A program made the translations under genes and the position numbers. A DNA stretch of 64,000 nucleotides from Tetranychus cinnabarinus. Its lineage: Eukaryota > Arthropoda > Arachnida > Trombidiformes > Tetranychidae. Location of the stretch: assembly GCA_022266195.1 (NCBI GenBank), contig WHVY01000002.1:5285001-5349000 (forward strand). Reading direction: 5' to 3'. The first letter of the stretch is position 1; every line of letters begins with the position of its first letter. Of the stretch, positions 10,110-19,467 are shown piece after piece. A model generated the notes under the pieces. The model worked only from the letters and a program-made list of their open reading frames with translations. It was not told the DNA's origin and searched no databases.

Positions 10110-13073
10110 TTATGAAGTTTTAATAGTTTCCAATGTGGAAAACATTTTGTTGATGAGCTTGATGACTCTACGATCATTGAGTCTAGTTAGCATCCATTGA
10201 TATTTTCCAGGCGTCCCAAAGAGGCACGATAGTGTGTATTTCCAATTACTGAATATTGGGCAGGATTGAATGATGTGTTGAGGAACGGCTGAACCAGTTC
10301 CACAAATACAGAGTTTCGTGTGATCATGTAGAAAGTCATAGGTACCAAGTAGAAATTTAATCCTCCAGGTTAACATGTTGTATTTTTTGAAAGGACGATC
10401 AGGCCATATATGTTCAATTCTTCTTCTAAGCTTTTTGTAAAATCTTCTTGTCATATAATTATGAACTATTCTTTTCGTCATCGGTTCAATACCAAAAAAT
10501 AAACTATCTGAAGTTATTGATGGCCCTAGTTCTTTATCATATTCAATCATCCTTTGATAGAAGGACGGCATTTTACCATTTTGAAAGAATTCAGTTAGAC
10601 CTTTCTTAATGGCGATACTCAAAGTTCTGGAAATCATACAACCATTCTCAGTCATGAAGCCCAATAATTCTCTGTTGTGAGAGAAATGAGTACCATTTAG
10701 ATGTCGGAAGAGCTTACCATAAAGCAGCTCATACTTGTGAGTTAAGGTTTGATTTTTGATTAAATCCTCGATGATTAAAGGGGCGCTTCTAATGAAGTGT
10801 GAATTATTGTAGGTGTTAAGAACCAATGTTTGTGTTTGTAGCGGCATTAATTTGATGAGCTTCTTTTTACCAAGGAGGTATTGAGTTCTTTCTTCTAACA
10901 TCCTGAGCAGTTCAACATGATCAATGAGTGACCTACTAATCTTGACTGGTAGGCCAAGTAGTTTAGTACTGGTTACTTGCTTCAGTGAGGCTTCACTTGA
11001 GACGATTCCACACATCAATACTCTGCTCTTCACTGGCAGTATATCGAGTTGATATTGGTTGATAATCTGTTTCATTTGTTGAAATCTTGTGTCCAAAGCT
11101 TTGATCACTTGAGGCTGAGCATAAGCGATATTAACAACATCATCAGCATATGCTATTGTTGTTGCATATGTATATGGTCTAGCTCGAACTCTACTTCTGA
11201 ACGATCCAACAGTTTGCATGGAGTTAAGTATCTGCTGGAATCCATAAGCATACAGAACTGGACCAAGTCCAGATCCTTCGGGAACTCCCCCGATAATAGA
11301 TTTCCATCTAATGAATTCATTATTTAAAACACCAACTTTTCTGTCTGTTAGAAACGAGATGAGTAAGTATATCAATGATGTCGGACATCCAAGAGTAGAG
11401 AGAGCATTGATAATATCAGAGTGTCTTATTGAGGCAAATGCTGATTCAATATCAGCTACAATTAGATGTACATCGGACATGTGCGAGTCTTGGAGTAAGT
11501 CTTTTATTACCAGTAGTAAGTCGACTGTTGATTTTTGGGGTTGATATGCATATTGTCTATCAAAGAAGTTAGCAGGTGTAATAGCTGTTAATTTGCCAAT
11601 GATTAGCAGTTCCAATAGTTTTGAAAAAATTGTCTGAATTTGGATTAATCTAGGACGGATACCATCTGATTTTGGGATAATTGTTGCACGAGCAAGTTTC
11701 CACGAAGTGGGAAAGAGTCCAAGCTCGCAAACTTTCTCAAATAGTTTAAAAACTGAGTTAAATTTAAAGGTCAGTAGGTGCTTAAGCGTGTTGTTGTTGA
11801 GATAGTCAATACCATGAGCAGCATTCGCATTGAGTTTCCTGGTTGCTGTGATGAATTCATCCTCGGATATGATAACCTTAAGATTTGGCGTTAGTGATGA
11901 TGGCCTGAAGATATTTACAAGATTGTTAAATGAGGTTTCTTCACTAAATGAATTTATTAAAGTTTGCTTGTTCAGCTCGAACTCTGGTGTTTCAGTTGTA
12001 GGTGGAATGATGACTTTGTTCAGTTTAGACCAGATTTTTGGGTCATTATGCTGATAATATGCTTCATGACTTTCTTTATTGAACTCTTGAAGTTTACGTT
12101 TGATAGCAGTGATGACAAACTTTCTGTTTTCATTGCGGTCCTTGTTATATTTTCTTGTTAGTTTTTTGAGTAACCTTGAGATTGGAGGTCTAGAAGGTTT
12201 ACTATCACGAATTTTCCTAGTTTCCAGTGAGGATTCTCTCAGCTTAATGATATCTGTAGTAAGAGCAGAGATGTTTACATCTAACACTAATTTATCATTA
12301 AGTTTCGACCAATATTCTTCATCAGGAAATCTTTCCAATAGCTTGTTCAGAAACAGTTCTTGATTTAAGACTCGCTTTGTCATAGTTTCAGTGGCAGTTA
12401 TCGTAGCTCCATTATCTTTAAAAGTCATTGTACAAGTGAGCATTTTATGATCTTGTTCATCATGAATGAACTTCGTTTCATATTGCGAAGCAATTAGTTG
12501 AGTGTTCACGAAGATTGCATCTATCCAGGTCTTTGAATTGTAGGTGATATGAGTAAAGTTGTCAGAAGTTAAAGCGAAAGGAAAATTGAGATCGACCGAT
12601 GTCAGGTTATCATAGATAAATTGAGATGTCTTTTGATCCGCAGATCTGGGAGATAAAGACCATACTTTGTTTGTACAGTTCAGATCTCCACTGATAAAAC
12701 CAGGTAAGTGCTTAACTGATGAGAGTGACTTGATGAAGGCTAAAATTAATGGCTTGACAGAGGTGTATGTTGGTGGAGTCGGAAGGTAGAGTGATGCAGC
12801 AAACAGACGTTTGCTTTCAATGGTGAGAGTGATTATTATAAAGTTGTTAGTTTGTTTAATTATTTTTGGTTTGGTAGATTTGCTAACAATTATTGCTGTA
12901 TAGCCTTGATCAAAGACTGTTAAAGAGTTTGAGGTAATTCTAATATTGTTAAGAATCTGTGGACTATATTCTTGAAGAGTAAAGACTGTTTCATATTCTG
13001 ATCTGATTAAATTAAAAATTTTTGATGTTTTAATTTGAGATTTCTGACAGTTTAGATTAGCTAGCTTAAACAT
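10110..13073 (-). CDS. LINE ORF2: endonuclease / reverse transcriptase
   Basis: 987-aa polyprotein that nicks target DNA and reverse-transcribes the element RNA at the nick (target-primed reverse transcription). N-terminal exonuclease-endonuclease-phosphatase domain (about 1-220) with FTLQEY, the metal-site motif GDLNC and TWIDAIFVN. Reverse transcriptase in the middle, with GVPEGSGLGPVLY (about 595-607) and the catalytic YADD at 642-645. C-terminal CCHC (C-x-C-x8-H-x4-C, about 921-937, CICGTGSAVPQHIIQSC), typical of R1/Jockey-type ORF2. I see no RNase H domain. The start is set at the ATG at 13073, where homology to the endonuclease begins (MFKLANLNCQ). It overlaps the ORF1 stop in ATGTTTAA. 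An in-frame ATG at 13151 would add 26 residues that overlap ORF1. The frame is uninterrupted. Confidence 0.92.
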   Translation of the reverse strand: MFKLANLNCQKSQIKTSKIFNLIRSEYETVFTLQEYSPQILNNIRITSNSLTVFDQGYTAIIVSKSTKPKIIKQTNNFIIITLTIESKRLFAASLYLPTPPTYTSVKPLILAFIKSLSSVKHLPGFISGDLNCTNKVWSLSPRSADQKTSQFIYDNLTSVDLNFPFALTSDNFTHITYNSKTWIDAIFVNTQLIASQYETKFIHDEQDHKMLTCTMTFKDNGATITATETMTKRVLNQELFLNKLLERFPDEEYWSKLNDKLVLDVNISALTTDIIKLRESSLETRKIRDSKPSRPPISRLLKKLTRKYNKDRNENRKFVITAIKRKLQEFNKESHEAYYQHNDPKIWSKLNKVIIPPTTETPEFELNKQTLINSFSEETSFNNLVNIFRPSSLTPNLKVIISEDEFITATRKLNANAAHGIDYLNNNTLKHLLTFKFNSVFKLFEKVCELGLFPTSWKLARATIIPKSDGIRPRLIQIQTIFSKLLELLIIGKLTAITPANFFDRQYAYQPQKSTVDLLLVIKDLLQDSHMSDVHLIVADIESAFASIRHSDIINALSTLGCPTSLIYLLISFLTDRKVGVLNNEFIRWKSIIGGVPEGSGLGPVLYAYGFQQILNSMQTVGSFRSRVRARPYTYATTIAYADDVVNIAYAQPQVIKALDTRFQQMKQIINQYQLDILPVKSRVLMCGIVSSEASLKQVTSTKLLGLPVKISRSLIDHVELLRMLEERTQYLLGKKKLIKLMPLQTQTLVLNTYNNSHFIRSAPLIIEDLIKNQTLTHKYELLYGKLFRHLNGTHFSHNRELLGFMTENGCMISRTLSIAIKKGLTEFFQNGKMPSFYQRMIEYDKELGPSITSDSLFFGIEPMTKRIVHNYMTRRFYKKLRRRIEHIWPDRPFKKYNMLTWRIKFLLGTYDFLHDHTKLCICGTGSAVPQHIIQSCPIFSNWKYTLSCLFGTPGKYQWMLTRLNDRRVIKLINKMFSTLETIKTS

Positions 13074-13812
13074 TAAACTGAGTGTTCTTTCTTTCTTTAT
13101 TGAATAGCTTCGAGAGCAGTGGGCAGTCTTTCGAGAAAGTGGAGTGTTCATGAGGTTGATCTCTTTTTTGACATAAATTACATTTATCCTTATTTGCTGC
13201 TACAAATTCTTGTTGATCACAAGAGCGTTTCTTGTGTCCTACTGACCAACACTTAGTACAAATAGACACCATATAATGTATTTTAATTTTGACGGCTTCT
13301 CCATTAAAATACAATATATTTGGCTTTGATATTTTGTTCAGTGTTTGCGGAGATAGTCTATAGATTAATCTAGTTAAAGCTATTCCTTTTCTTGATTTAA
13401 ATTCTTTTTTACTAATTATCTTAACATAATCACCATTGTCAAAACCATTTCTCATTCTAAAACTCTCTTCATCTTCAACAGCTTCAGTTCTGACAATGAC
13501 TCGAACCATCGGATCCTTCTTCTTTTCATTTTCCAGGTTAGCTTTTAGACCTAACTCATTATGAGCTGAGGTTGCTTTTTCAATAAAATCATCTTGAGTT
13601 GAAGTAATCTTAACAGATTTACCCGCTTTAACAATGTCCTGTATTTGTAGGCGCTTGTCATGATTGATAACTTTTGAGACTTCTTCCACCACCTCCTCAA
13701 TGGTCTGGTCTTCAGTGGGTTTAAAGTAGACAGTCTTTTTCCTTGGTTTACTCTTCAGAGCATCAGCATAAGAGGTCTTGTTTACTGGAGGTTCCACAAA
13801 CGATTGATTCAC
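13066..13812 (-). CDS. LINE ORF1: zinc-knuckle RNA-binding protein, start codon degraded
   Basis: About 248 aa, Gag-like nucleic-acid-binding protein that coats LINE RNA. The C-terminal third carries two cysteine/histidine knuckles: C-x2-C-x4-H-x4-C (CTKCWSVGHKKRSC, about 185-198) and a C-x2-C...H...C motif (from CNLCQKRDQPHEH, about 213-232). The N-terminal half is rich in Lys and Glu. There is no ATG at the N-terminus: the frame opens after an in-frame TAA just upstream, and the codon before NQSFVEPP is GTG. The first in-frame ATG is about 100 codons in. A single A-to-G change of an original ATG would explain this; non-AUG initiation or 5' damage are alternatives. The stop codon overlaps the ORF2 start. 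Confidence 0.85.
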   Translation of the reverse strand: MNQSFVEPPVNKTSYADALKSKPRKKTVYFKPTEDQTIEEVVEEVSKVINHDKRLQIQDIVKAGKSVKITSTQDDFIEKATSAHNELGLKANLENEKKKDPMVRVIVRTEAVEDEESFRMRNGFDNGDYVKIISKKEFKSRKGIALTRLIYRLSPQTLNKISKPNILYFNGEAVKIKIHYMVSICTKCWSVGHKKRSCDQQEFVAANKDKCNLCQKRDQPHEHSTFSKDCPLLSKLFNKERKNTQFNV

Positions 13813-13870
13813 GCAAAAGCGTTACTATGGAGCTTGGAATCTTGTTTTAGCAACCTTGCCGCCAGTATTT

Positions 13871-14499
13871 GAAAAAATGGAAAAATGATTATCATTTCAT
13901 TATTTATTAATCAGTTGATTCTGAATAATCAACTCTGACTGAAAAGAGAAAAGACTTGACAAAGAGAAAAAGAAAAAGAGCACTTATGCTGACACTCGAG
14001 TTTCCCTGGATTTTTTGACTTGCAATTGGATATTGAATAATCATAGTCATTGAGAAAAAATGAACAGAGCTTATCGTTGATACATAAATAATTGAAAATT
14101 TTACAAACGAGTTATAAGTCAATCTATGAATTTTTAAAAAATTACAATTAATTCAAATATCCAAGGTTTAAACAGGTTGTATTGGTTATTAAAAAAGATT
14201 ACAGGGTGTAAAGAAAGTCCGTGTGATAGGTGAGGTTACAAAGATGCGCAAAAAAATCTTAACATTTATTCAATCCATAAACAAAACAACATCAGTTTAG
14301 TGCGCTTGGGGAAAGATTTTTTCCCTCGCCACGAATTTTCTTTACACCCTGTAACATGGTTCGTTGTTTCAACATTATTTAATTTTACCGAATCTAAATG
14401 TTTGTTTTTTCGTTCGTTCGTGAGTAGCGATTTCTTCAAGAGCCATCCAAATTGATTCGTTTTTAAATCGTATTCGAGTATTTGTTTTGTTCAATGCAT
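13871..14499. other. Intergenic/3' UTR between LINE and MIF4G gene
   Basis: AT-rich, no coding sequence supported. It holds the 3' UTR of the MIF4G gene and a small TA-flanked inverted-repeat element (separate entry). An open frame at 14375-14572 overlaps the MIF4G stop in another frame and looks like a shadow. Confidence 0.6.
14202..14351. mobile_element. Tc1/mariner-type MITE with TA target duplication
   Basis: A 150-bp element with inverted repeats beginning CAGGGTGTAAAGAAA and ending TTTCTTTACACCCTG. Similarity continues imperfectly for some 10 bp further (GTCCGTG versus a CACGAAT complement). Both ends are flanked by TA (14200-14201 and 14352-14353), the hallmark target duplication of Tc1/mariner elements. 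No coding capacity. Confidence 0.82.
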
Positions 14500-15986
14500 T
14501 TAAGATGGTTTGGTGTAAGGAAAATAGTAGATCTGCTGAGCCTGATTGAATTGCCATCGACTTGATCGACACTCAATTAGTTCAAGGAGAGATTTGAGGC
14601 TCATTGTGGATAATTTGGTGGCTAAAGGTCCAACATAAGTCTCTCTAATGAGAAACATTATTTTATCCATACGTTGAACGTTATCTTCCTCGATGAAACG
14701 ACCAACTGACCTGAGGACATTCAATAGACATTCGATATCGATTGCTGTTGATCCTGAAGTTGGAAGAGAAGTTAAAATTGCATGACAACAATCATACAAG
14801 AGCATTGCAAGGCTTTGTGATTGCTTGTAGCTCAAATTAAACAAATAATTCGATTGATCATCTCGTTCTTCTCTATCTTTCTCATCGGTAGTGTTTTGTT
14901 TTTCCTGATTGTCCTCATCGTCTGAGTTTTCTTCCGGTAAGATATCAAGAAAGTGATTGCCATCAGTAATTTGCGGGGAGTCTTTACCACCTGATAACAA
15001 TAGTTTAACTCGACGATGTTTGGATTTCAGGTTTAGGTATAGTTCTGATACAAAAGCTATGTAAGCCAGCCATCTTTGCTTAGGGTGGTGTGTTGAGTTT
15101 GACGACATTTTTATTAATTTGTCCCTTTCGTTGAACCATTCACGGCAACAGTTGATCAGAGCTTCTAGAAATAGATTATTTTTGTCCTTATCAGCTATGG
15201 TAATACATATTTTTGCTAATCGGTAACTATTTACTGAAGTCTCCATGGCTTTTGAACATATTATGCTGACAATCTCCATCAGCTGTGTTGTGATTAAATT
15301 ATTAGGATTATCCAAGGCTCTTTTGATCAAGACCACATGTTCCGTTGGTAAATTAAAATCAATCAGGTTAGAAATTCCAAGATTGCAATCAGTGGACCCG
15401 AAACTTTTAGACCTTTTGAGAGAGCTTTTGATAGGCATTTGATTGGACTTTTTCGTTGAAGATGATGATGATGTTTGAATGTGTTGAAGGGTTGATGCTC
15501 CTTGTGACGCCATCATGGACCAAATTATTTACAATAAATAAACAAATAAAATGAAGACTGTCATTGTTTAGACAAAGACTGATACATAATATCAGGGTAA
15601 CGGATGAAATTAAAGCAAATCTAGCAGCCAAATACATATATGTTGTCGCATGTCGATAAAAGTTGAAAGGTCAAGTGAAACATGATGAGCAGGTTAATAA
15701 GGAAAATGTTTCACAGTTCCAAGCAAGCTTATGGTGGAAATTTAATTGTCATTGTTACCCATAAATGGCAAGATTTTGAAAATTCAAAGCACAATTCAAT
15801 TAATTTGTTTTTCCTTATCTAGAATAGAGGTTGTTAATTGTTTAGCTGTCCAGGCCATGCAAATGCAGAGTATTTACATCAAAACAACTGGATAGACTTA
15901 CTTGATAAATGTCTGGATCTAGCATTTGGTGGCCGATACAAAGCCAATGATGGTTTAGAAGATCTACTTGTTTCCTCGCTGTTCAT
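14500..15986 (-). CDS. MIF4GD: MIF4G-domain protein, MIF4GD/CTIF-like
   Basis: MIF4GD (SLIP1) and CTIF are small MIF4G proteins that join mRNA-end-binding factors to translation initiation; the exact role here is unknown. The large exon (15500-14500) encodes an all-helical MIF4G domain: a first helix pair around LPTEHVVLIKRALDNPNN, then EALINCCREWFNERDKL, a middle RWLAYIAFVSELYLNLK and a C-terminal MDKIMFLIRETYVG...LLELIECRSSRWQ...YYFPY that matches the end of human MIF4GD. An acidic linker (DEEDNQEK-like) interrupts the domain. An upstream exon, 15986-15902, encodes MNSEETSRSSKPSLALYRPP and splices in the correct phase (donor GTAAGT; acceptor at 15501/15500, with a weak pyrimidine tract). 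If that junction is wrong, translation would start at the ATG at 15516. Model length 361 aa. Two further tiny upstream exons are possible (16110-16076 and 15990 onward). Confidence 0.85.
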
Positions 15987-16075
15987 TGACCTTAATCGAA
16001 ATAAATAGATTAAACAAAGGTGATTACAAGTTAATTAGAAATACTATTGTTTGAAGCTTTTTATACGTTACGCAC

Positions 16076-16110
16076 CTTGATTGTGGAGCAGCGATGTTTA
16101 AACATTGAGG
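16076..16110 (-). other. Candidate 35-nt upstream exon of the MIF4G gene
   Basis: The minus strand shows a pyrimidine-rich acceptor ending TCTAG before 16110 and a GTGCGT donor after 16076, followed by an 85-nt intron and an acceptor TTAAG before 15990. In the frame that leads into MNSEETS the exon is open but has no ATG, so it is either 5' UTR or the end of a longer coding region. In another frame it contains an ATG whose short uORF ends after the start of the main frame. Confidence 0.35.
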
Positions 16111-16157
16111 CTAGATTGATGGTAAAGATGAGATGAAATAGGAATGACTGTTGTTTA

Positions 16158-16319
16158 CTAGGAAGTTGGGTGTAAAACTGTCTGGTATATGAGATGAGCA
16201 TCTTTATCTTTATCGTTTTCATCCTCGTAATTCTCATCTTCCTTATTCTGTTTTCTCTCCATCCTTTTTACACGCAGCTCTAGTAATCTTTTTTTAGACG
16301 TTTGTTTACCAACGCTCAT
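16158..16319 (-). CDS. Small ORF, 53 aa, Lys/Glu-rich (unrecognised)
   Basis: An ATG-to-stop frame on the minus strand, beginning MSVGKQTSKKRLLELR and continuing into an acidic, Asp/Glu/Lys-rich stretch. The first half looks like a basic amphipathic helix. I do not recognise it. It lies in the divergent interval between the MIF4G gene and the GPR158-like gene. It might be a separate microprotein, the first coding exon of the MIF4G gene (a phase-0 GTAAAA donor exists after residue 16 but is weak), or chance. Confidence 0.25.
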   Translation of the reverse strand: MSVGKQTSKKRLLELRVKRMERKQNKEDENYEDENDKDKDAHLIYQTVLHPTS

Positions 16320-16884
16320 CGAAAAATATGATCACAACATCTGACTTAACAGCTATAATCACTTGAAAACAAACAGAGTTAACTTTAAACACTTTACAAT
16401 AAAATAATGAATCAAAAATGTGAATCTGTGAGTTATAAATTAAAAAAGGCAATCTTACCAAACTAAAGAAATTTGGAAATTCTTCACATGAAATAACTTA
16501 TTTTGGCACCAGTTTTCCAAGTCAGATTGACTGACTTTCTCATTCACTAAAATTAATAAATTTTGGGTTCACTTGTGGTAAATTGTCCCAGTTTTTCATT
16601 TAATTTACGGTTGAATAATCACATTAAAATATCCACTTTCTCAAATATCTGAGCAAGTTTCATTTTCAAAAGACGCGGGAAAGAAAGAAAGAGAAACAAG
16701 ATTCTTTCACTGACTGTTTACTTCTTTACTTCTCTTGCTATGTTTTGACCAAACTATTTCTAACATGGGTGTTGGTTAGTTTTTGGTCATGTAATTAACT
16801 TTTATTTATGTTAAATTTCATTATTTCATCTTTTTGTTACTTTAGTTTTATCAATCCTAGTTTTCTACTCAACTGTCACCAGCA
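16320..16884. other. Divergent promoter interval upstream of the GPR158-like gene
   Basis: About 560 bp without coding sequence between minus-strand exons of the MIF4G gene and the plus-strand GPR158-like start. It should contain the 5' UTR and promoter of the plus-strand gene. I see no strong TATA/Inr pair. Confidence 0.45.
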
Positions 16885-19467
16885 ATGATCAAACTGCGGA
16901 GTTGTGTTATGTCCTCTGGAATCATATTTCTTCTTCTAACAGTAATTCGTTTGTCAAACTGCCAATTTGACTGGCAATCCAGAGACAATTTTGATGCTAT
17001 CAATGAACAAGTGAATCGTGTTAATCGAGACAATTGCAGAATAGTGGACATCAATGATCTCTTTTTACCCAATTCAACTGTTACCCATGTGCCTAATATT
17101 AAGTGGCTTGGAACAGATCCAGTTTTCCCTAATCGTACCAACTTACTTCATGTTCACAATATGGCACTAAGCCGAGCATTTTTCTACAGGTAAGTTTTAT
17201 CTTTCATCACCCATTCAGTTCAACTTGAATGTATTTCAAAACTAATAAGTGTTTTCTGTATTCAGTTTCATTCTACAAAAAGCTGAAGATGATGTTGAAC
17301 CCGGCTTCATGTATTATTTCCTATCGTCTATCGCTGATGTTGCTGCTAATCGCTTTATTAATGCCAGTTCTGTTTATTTTGCACCTGATCGAGCTTTTAC
17401 CCCATCTTATAAAGGTTTTTTCAACAAAACAATGCCTCTGTTTGCACCTCGTGCCTTCCGCGCTGATGATTTCAACGATCCATATCACCTTTCTGGAACC
17501 TCAACTCTCAATACTATTGCAGTTAGTGATTTAGGTGCCGTCAAAGTAAATTCTCAAAGTAATAATTATACTCATGAGCATTACAAAATCAACAAGTGGT
17601 ATAACCTTTGGTTGCCAGATAATACCAAAAGCCATGATTCCAAAACAACTTATACTGCAAAAATATTTCACGCTAACGGATTCAATGAAACCTTTACATT
17701 CCATGGTCCGCCTCATGCTTCAGATACTCCAGGTCCAGTTGCGTGGACTCAACCTTATTATGACTGCGAACGATCAAATAAATGGGTTGTTTCAGCCACA
17801 TCTCCTATTGTTGACTTTAACCCAAGGCATACTGGATGGAGGCATATAGAATATGCAAGGTAAGAAATTCAACTTTTACTTGCAAAATGATTCCATTTTA
17901 TTTAAATCTTATTAATTGTTGTTTACTTCTCCTAAATTTCAGATATGTTGCTGTTTCAGTTATGGAAATAGACTTCGAAAGACTGGATATCAACCAATGT
18001 CCAATCGGTCCAGGAAATCCACGTCCAAATGCATTTGCAGGAACTTCTCGCTGCAGAAATGAAAGTACTGAGTGTGAACCAATACACGGTTTTGGTTTTC
18101 GTCGAGGAGGTTATCAGTGTCGCTGTAAATCTGGTTTTAGATTGCCTAAAAATGTTCGAACTCCTTATCTGGGGGAAATAATTGAAAGAGCAACCACCAA
18201 AGAGTACAAAAAAGGATATTCGTGTGAGAAGATTGGTTACCTAGCTGTTAGAACCCAAAATGCCGAGGTTATGGATACTTTTCATGCCAAAATTTTACTT
18301 GGTACTCTCAAAACATTGACAGGCTTGGGTAAAAATACATCAGAGCGTTTAGATGCTAACACTTTCACTGATTTTGTCCGTCATAATGTCACACCAGACA
18401 ATTGTGAATATTTTCTACGTACAAGTCCGGATAAGCTTTATCTGCCTGGTAATGTTGCTTATGATAAAGAAAAACAGTTCGAAAATCAAGCTCGAATGGC
18501 TCTTCGTTTAGCGAATTTCATTTCAGCATTTCTACAAGTTGTAGATCCAACTGTCTCTTATGCTGAGTTCAGAGTTCCTGATAAATCATTAACACCTGAT
18601 CAAATGATTGGAGAAGTTCTCAGTTTAGTCTCTGGGGATCTGAAACTATTGGGAGCTGGTGTCTTTTTTGATCGTAACCAATTCAACGCAAACTCTACAT
18701 ATTTTGCTCCGTATGCTTGGCGTCCTCGTCGAGAATTACGTGCATTTAATGTAATTGATCTCGCTGGTAAAAGATCTGCTGGACCAGGTAGTGAACCTGA
18801 CTATTTGAAAAATGAAGCCTTTAAATACCTCAAATTAAGGTGGACCGGCATAACGGATCAGCTACAAACATATACAACGAAGATTAATATTCGTTACAAT
18901 TCATCTGGATTAAACACAATTAAATTTGACCAATATCCATTGCAATATCAAGCTGCAGAATTGAATCATGGTTACTGGTCTCGGCCTTATTATGACTGTA
19001 ATGGTTTCCACAAGAGATGGTTAGTCACTTATAGCTCGCCATTTTTCGGCTGGAATAATTTACGCAACAAATTGGTGTTCAAAGGAGTCGTTTCTGTTCA
19101 CATGGATCTACTACAATTAGATATCAATCAATGTGACAGTTATGGTAATACAGCTAACGCATTTGAAGGGACACACAAATGTGATCGTGAATCAACTCGT
19201 TGTGTTCCAATGTTTGGCCGTAAATATGAGTCTGGAGGTTACAAATGTGAATGTAATCAAGGATATGAATATCCCTATTTGGATCTAGTGACCTATGTTG
19301 ATGGTCAAAATTTGGAATCTGAATATTTGAGCGTCGAAAAGAATAAACCAAGCAGAATGGACCAATTAAGGTGTAGAATATCTGGATCAAGCCAATTATC
19401 CATCCATCATATTAATTTATTGCTTTCGCTTCTTTCAATTATTTTTTTCAAAATCCAATTTTTTTGA
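16885..19467 (+). CDS. Secreted/GPI-anchored protein with two tandem GPR158-like (Cache plus EGF-like) ectodomains
   Basis: Three exons, 16885-17189, 17266-17859 and 17943-19467, joined by 76- and 83-nt GT-AG introns in consistent phase; 807 aa. Signal peptide about 1-26 (IIFLLLTVIRLSNC). Two related units follow. Unit 1 (about 27-440) ends in WTQPYYDC...KWVVSATSP and LDINQC...NAFAGTSRC...STECEP...GGYQCRC. Unit 2 (about 441-790) repeats this as WSRPYYDC...RWLVTYSSPFFGW and LDINQC...NAFEGTHKC...STRCVP...GGYKCEC, 378 residues later. The W-x2-PY-x-C / YSxPFF signature followed by a Cys-rich EGF-like segment is that of the GPR158/GPR179 extracellular region. No seven-helix domain follows: the protein ends with SGSSQ and a hydrophobic tail (INLLLSLLSIIFF), fitting a GPI signal or a single anchor. 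Many N-x-S/T sites. The ligand is unknown; GPR158 itself has been reported to sense glycine. Confidence 0.88.

Larger units (their letters stand above)
10010..13870 (-). mobile_element. Non-LTR retrotransposon (LINE), R1/Jockey-like, two ORFs, nearly full length
   Basis: A minus-strand element with a zinc-knuckle ORF1 and an ORF2 with an apurinic-type endonuclease, reverse transcriptase and C-terminal CCHC motif. This is the layout of R1/Jockey/I-group LINEs. The 3' boundary is placed near a short TTTC-type run (minus strand, about 10013-10025), which may be the tail. The 5' boundary is placed about 60 nt beyond ORF1, where composition drops back to AT-rich. I could not find a target-site duplication, so both ends are approximate. 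It sits between Sos and the MIF4G gene, transcribed in the same direction. ORF2 has no stop or frameshift, which suggests recent insertion. Confidence 0.9.

Noticed and set aside
13074..13151. Upstream ATG at 13151 as the LINE ORF2 start
   Set aside because: The extra 26 residues overlap ORF1 and show no endonuclease similarity, which begins at MFKLANLNCQ (13073).
14375..14572. 65-residue minus-strand frame at the end of the MIF4G gene
   Set aside because: It overlaps the true MIF4G C-terminus in another frame. The main frame already ends in a family-like YYFPY tail.
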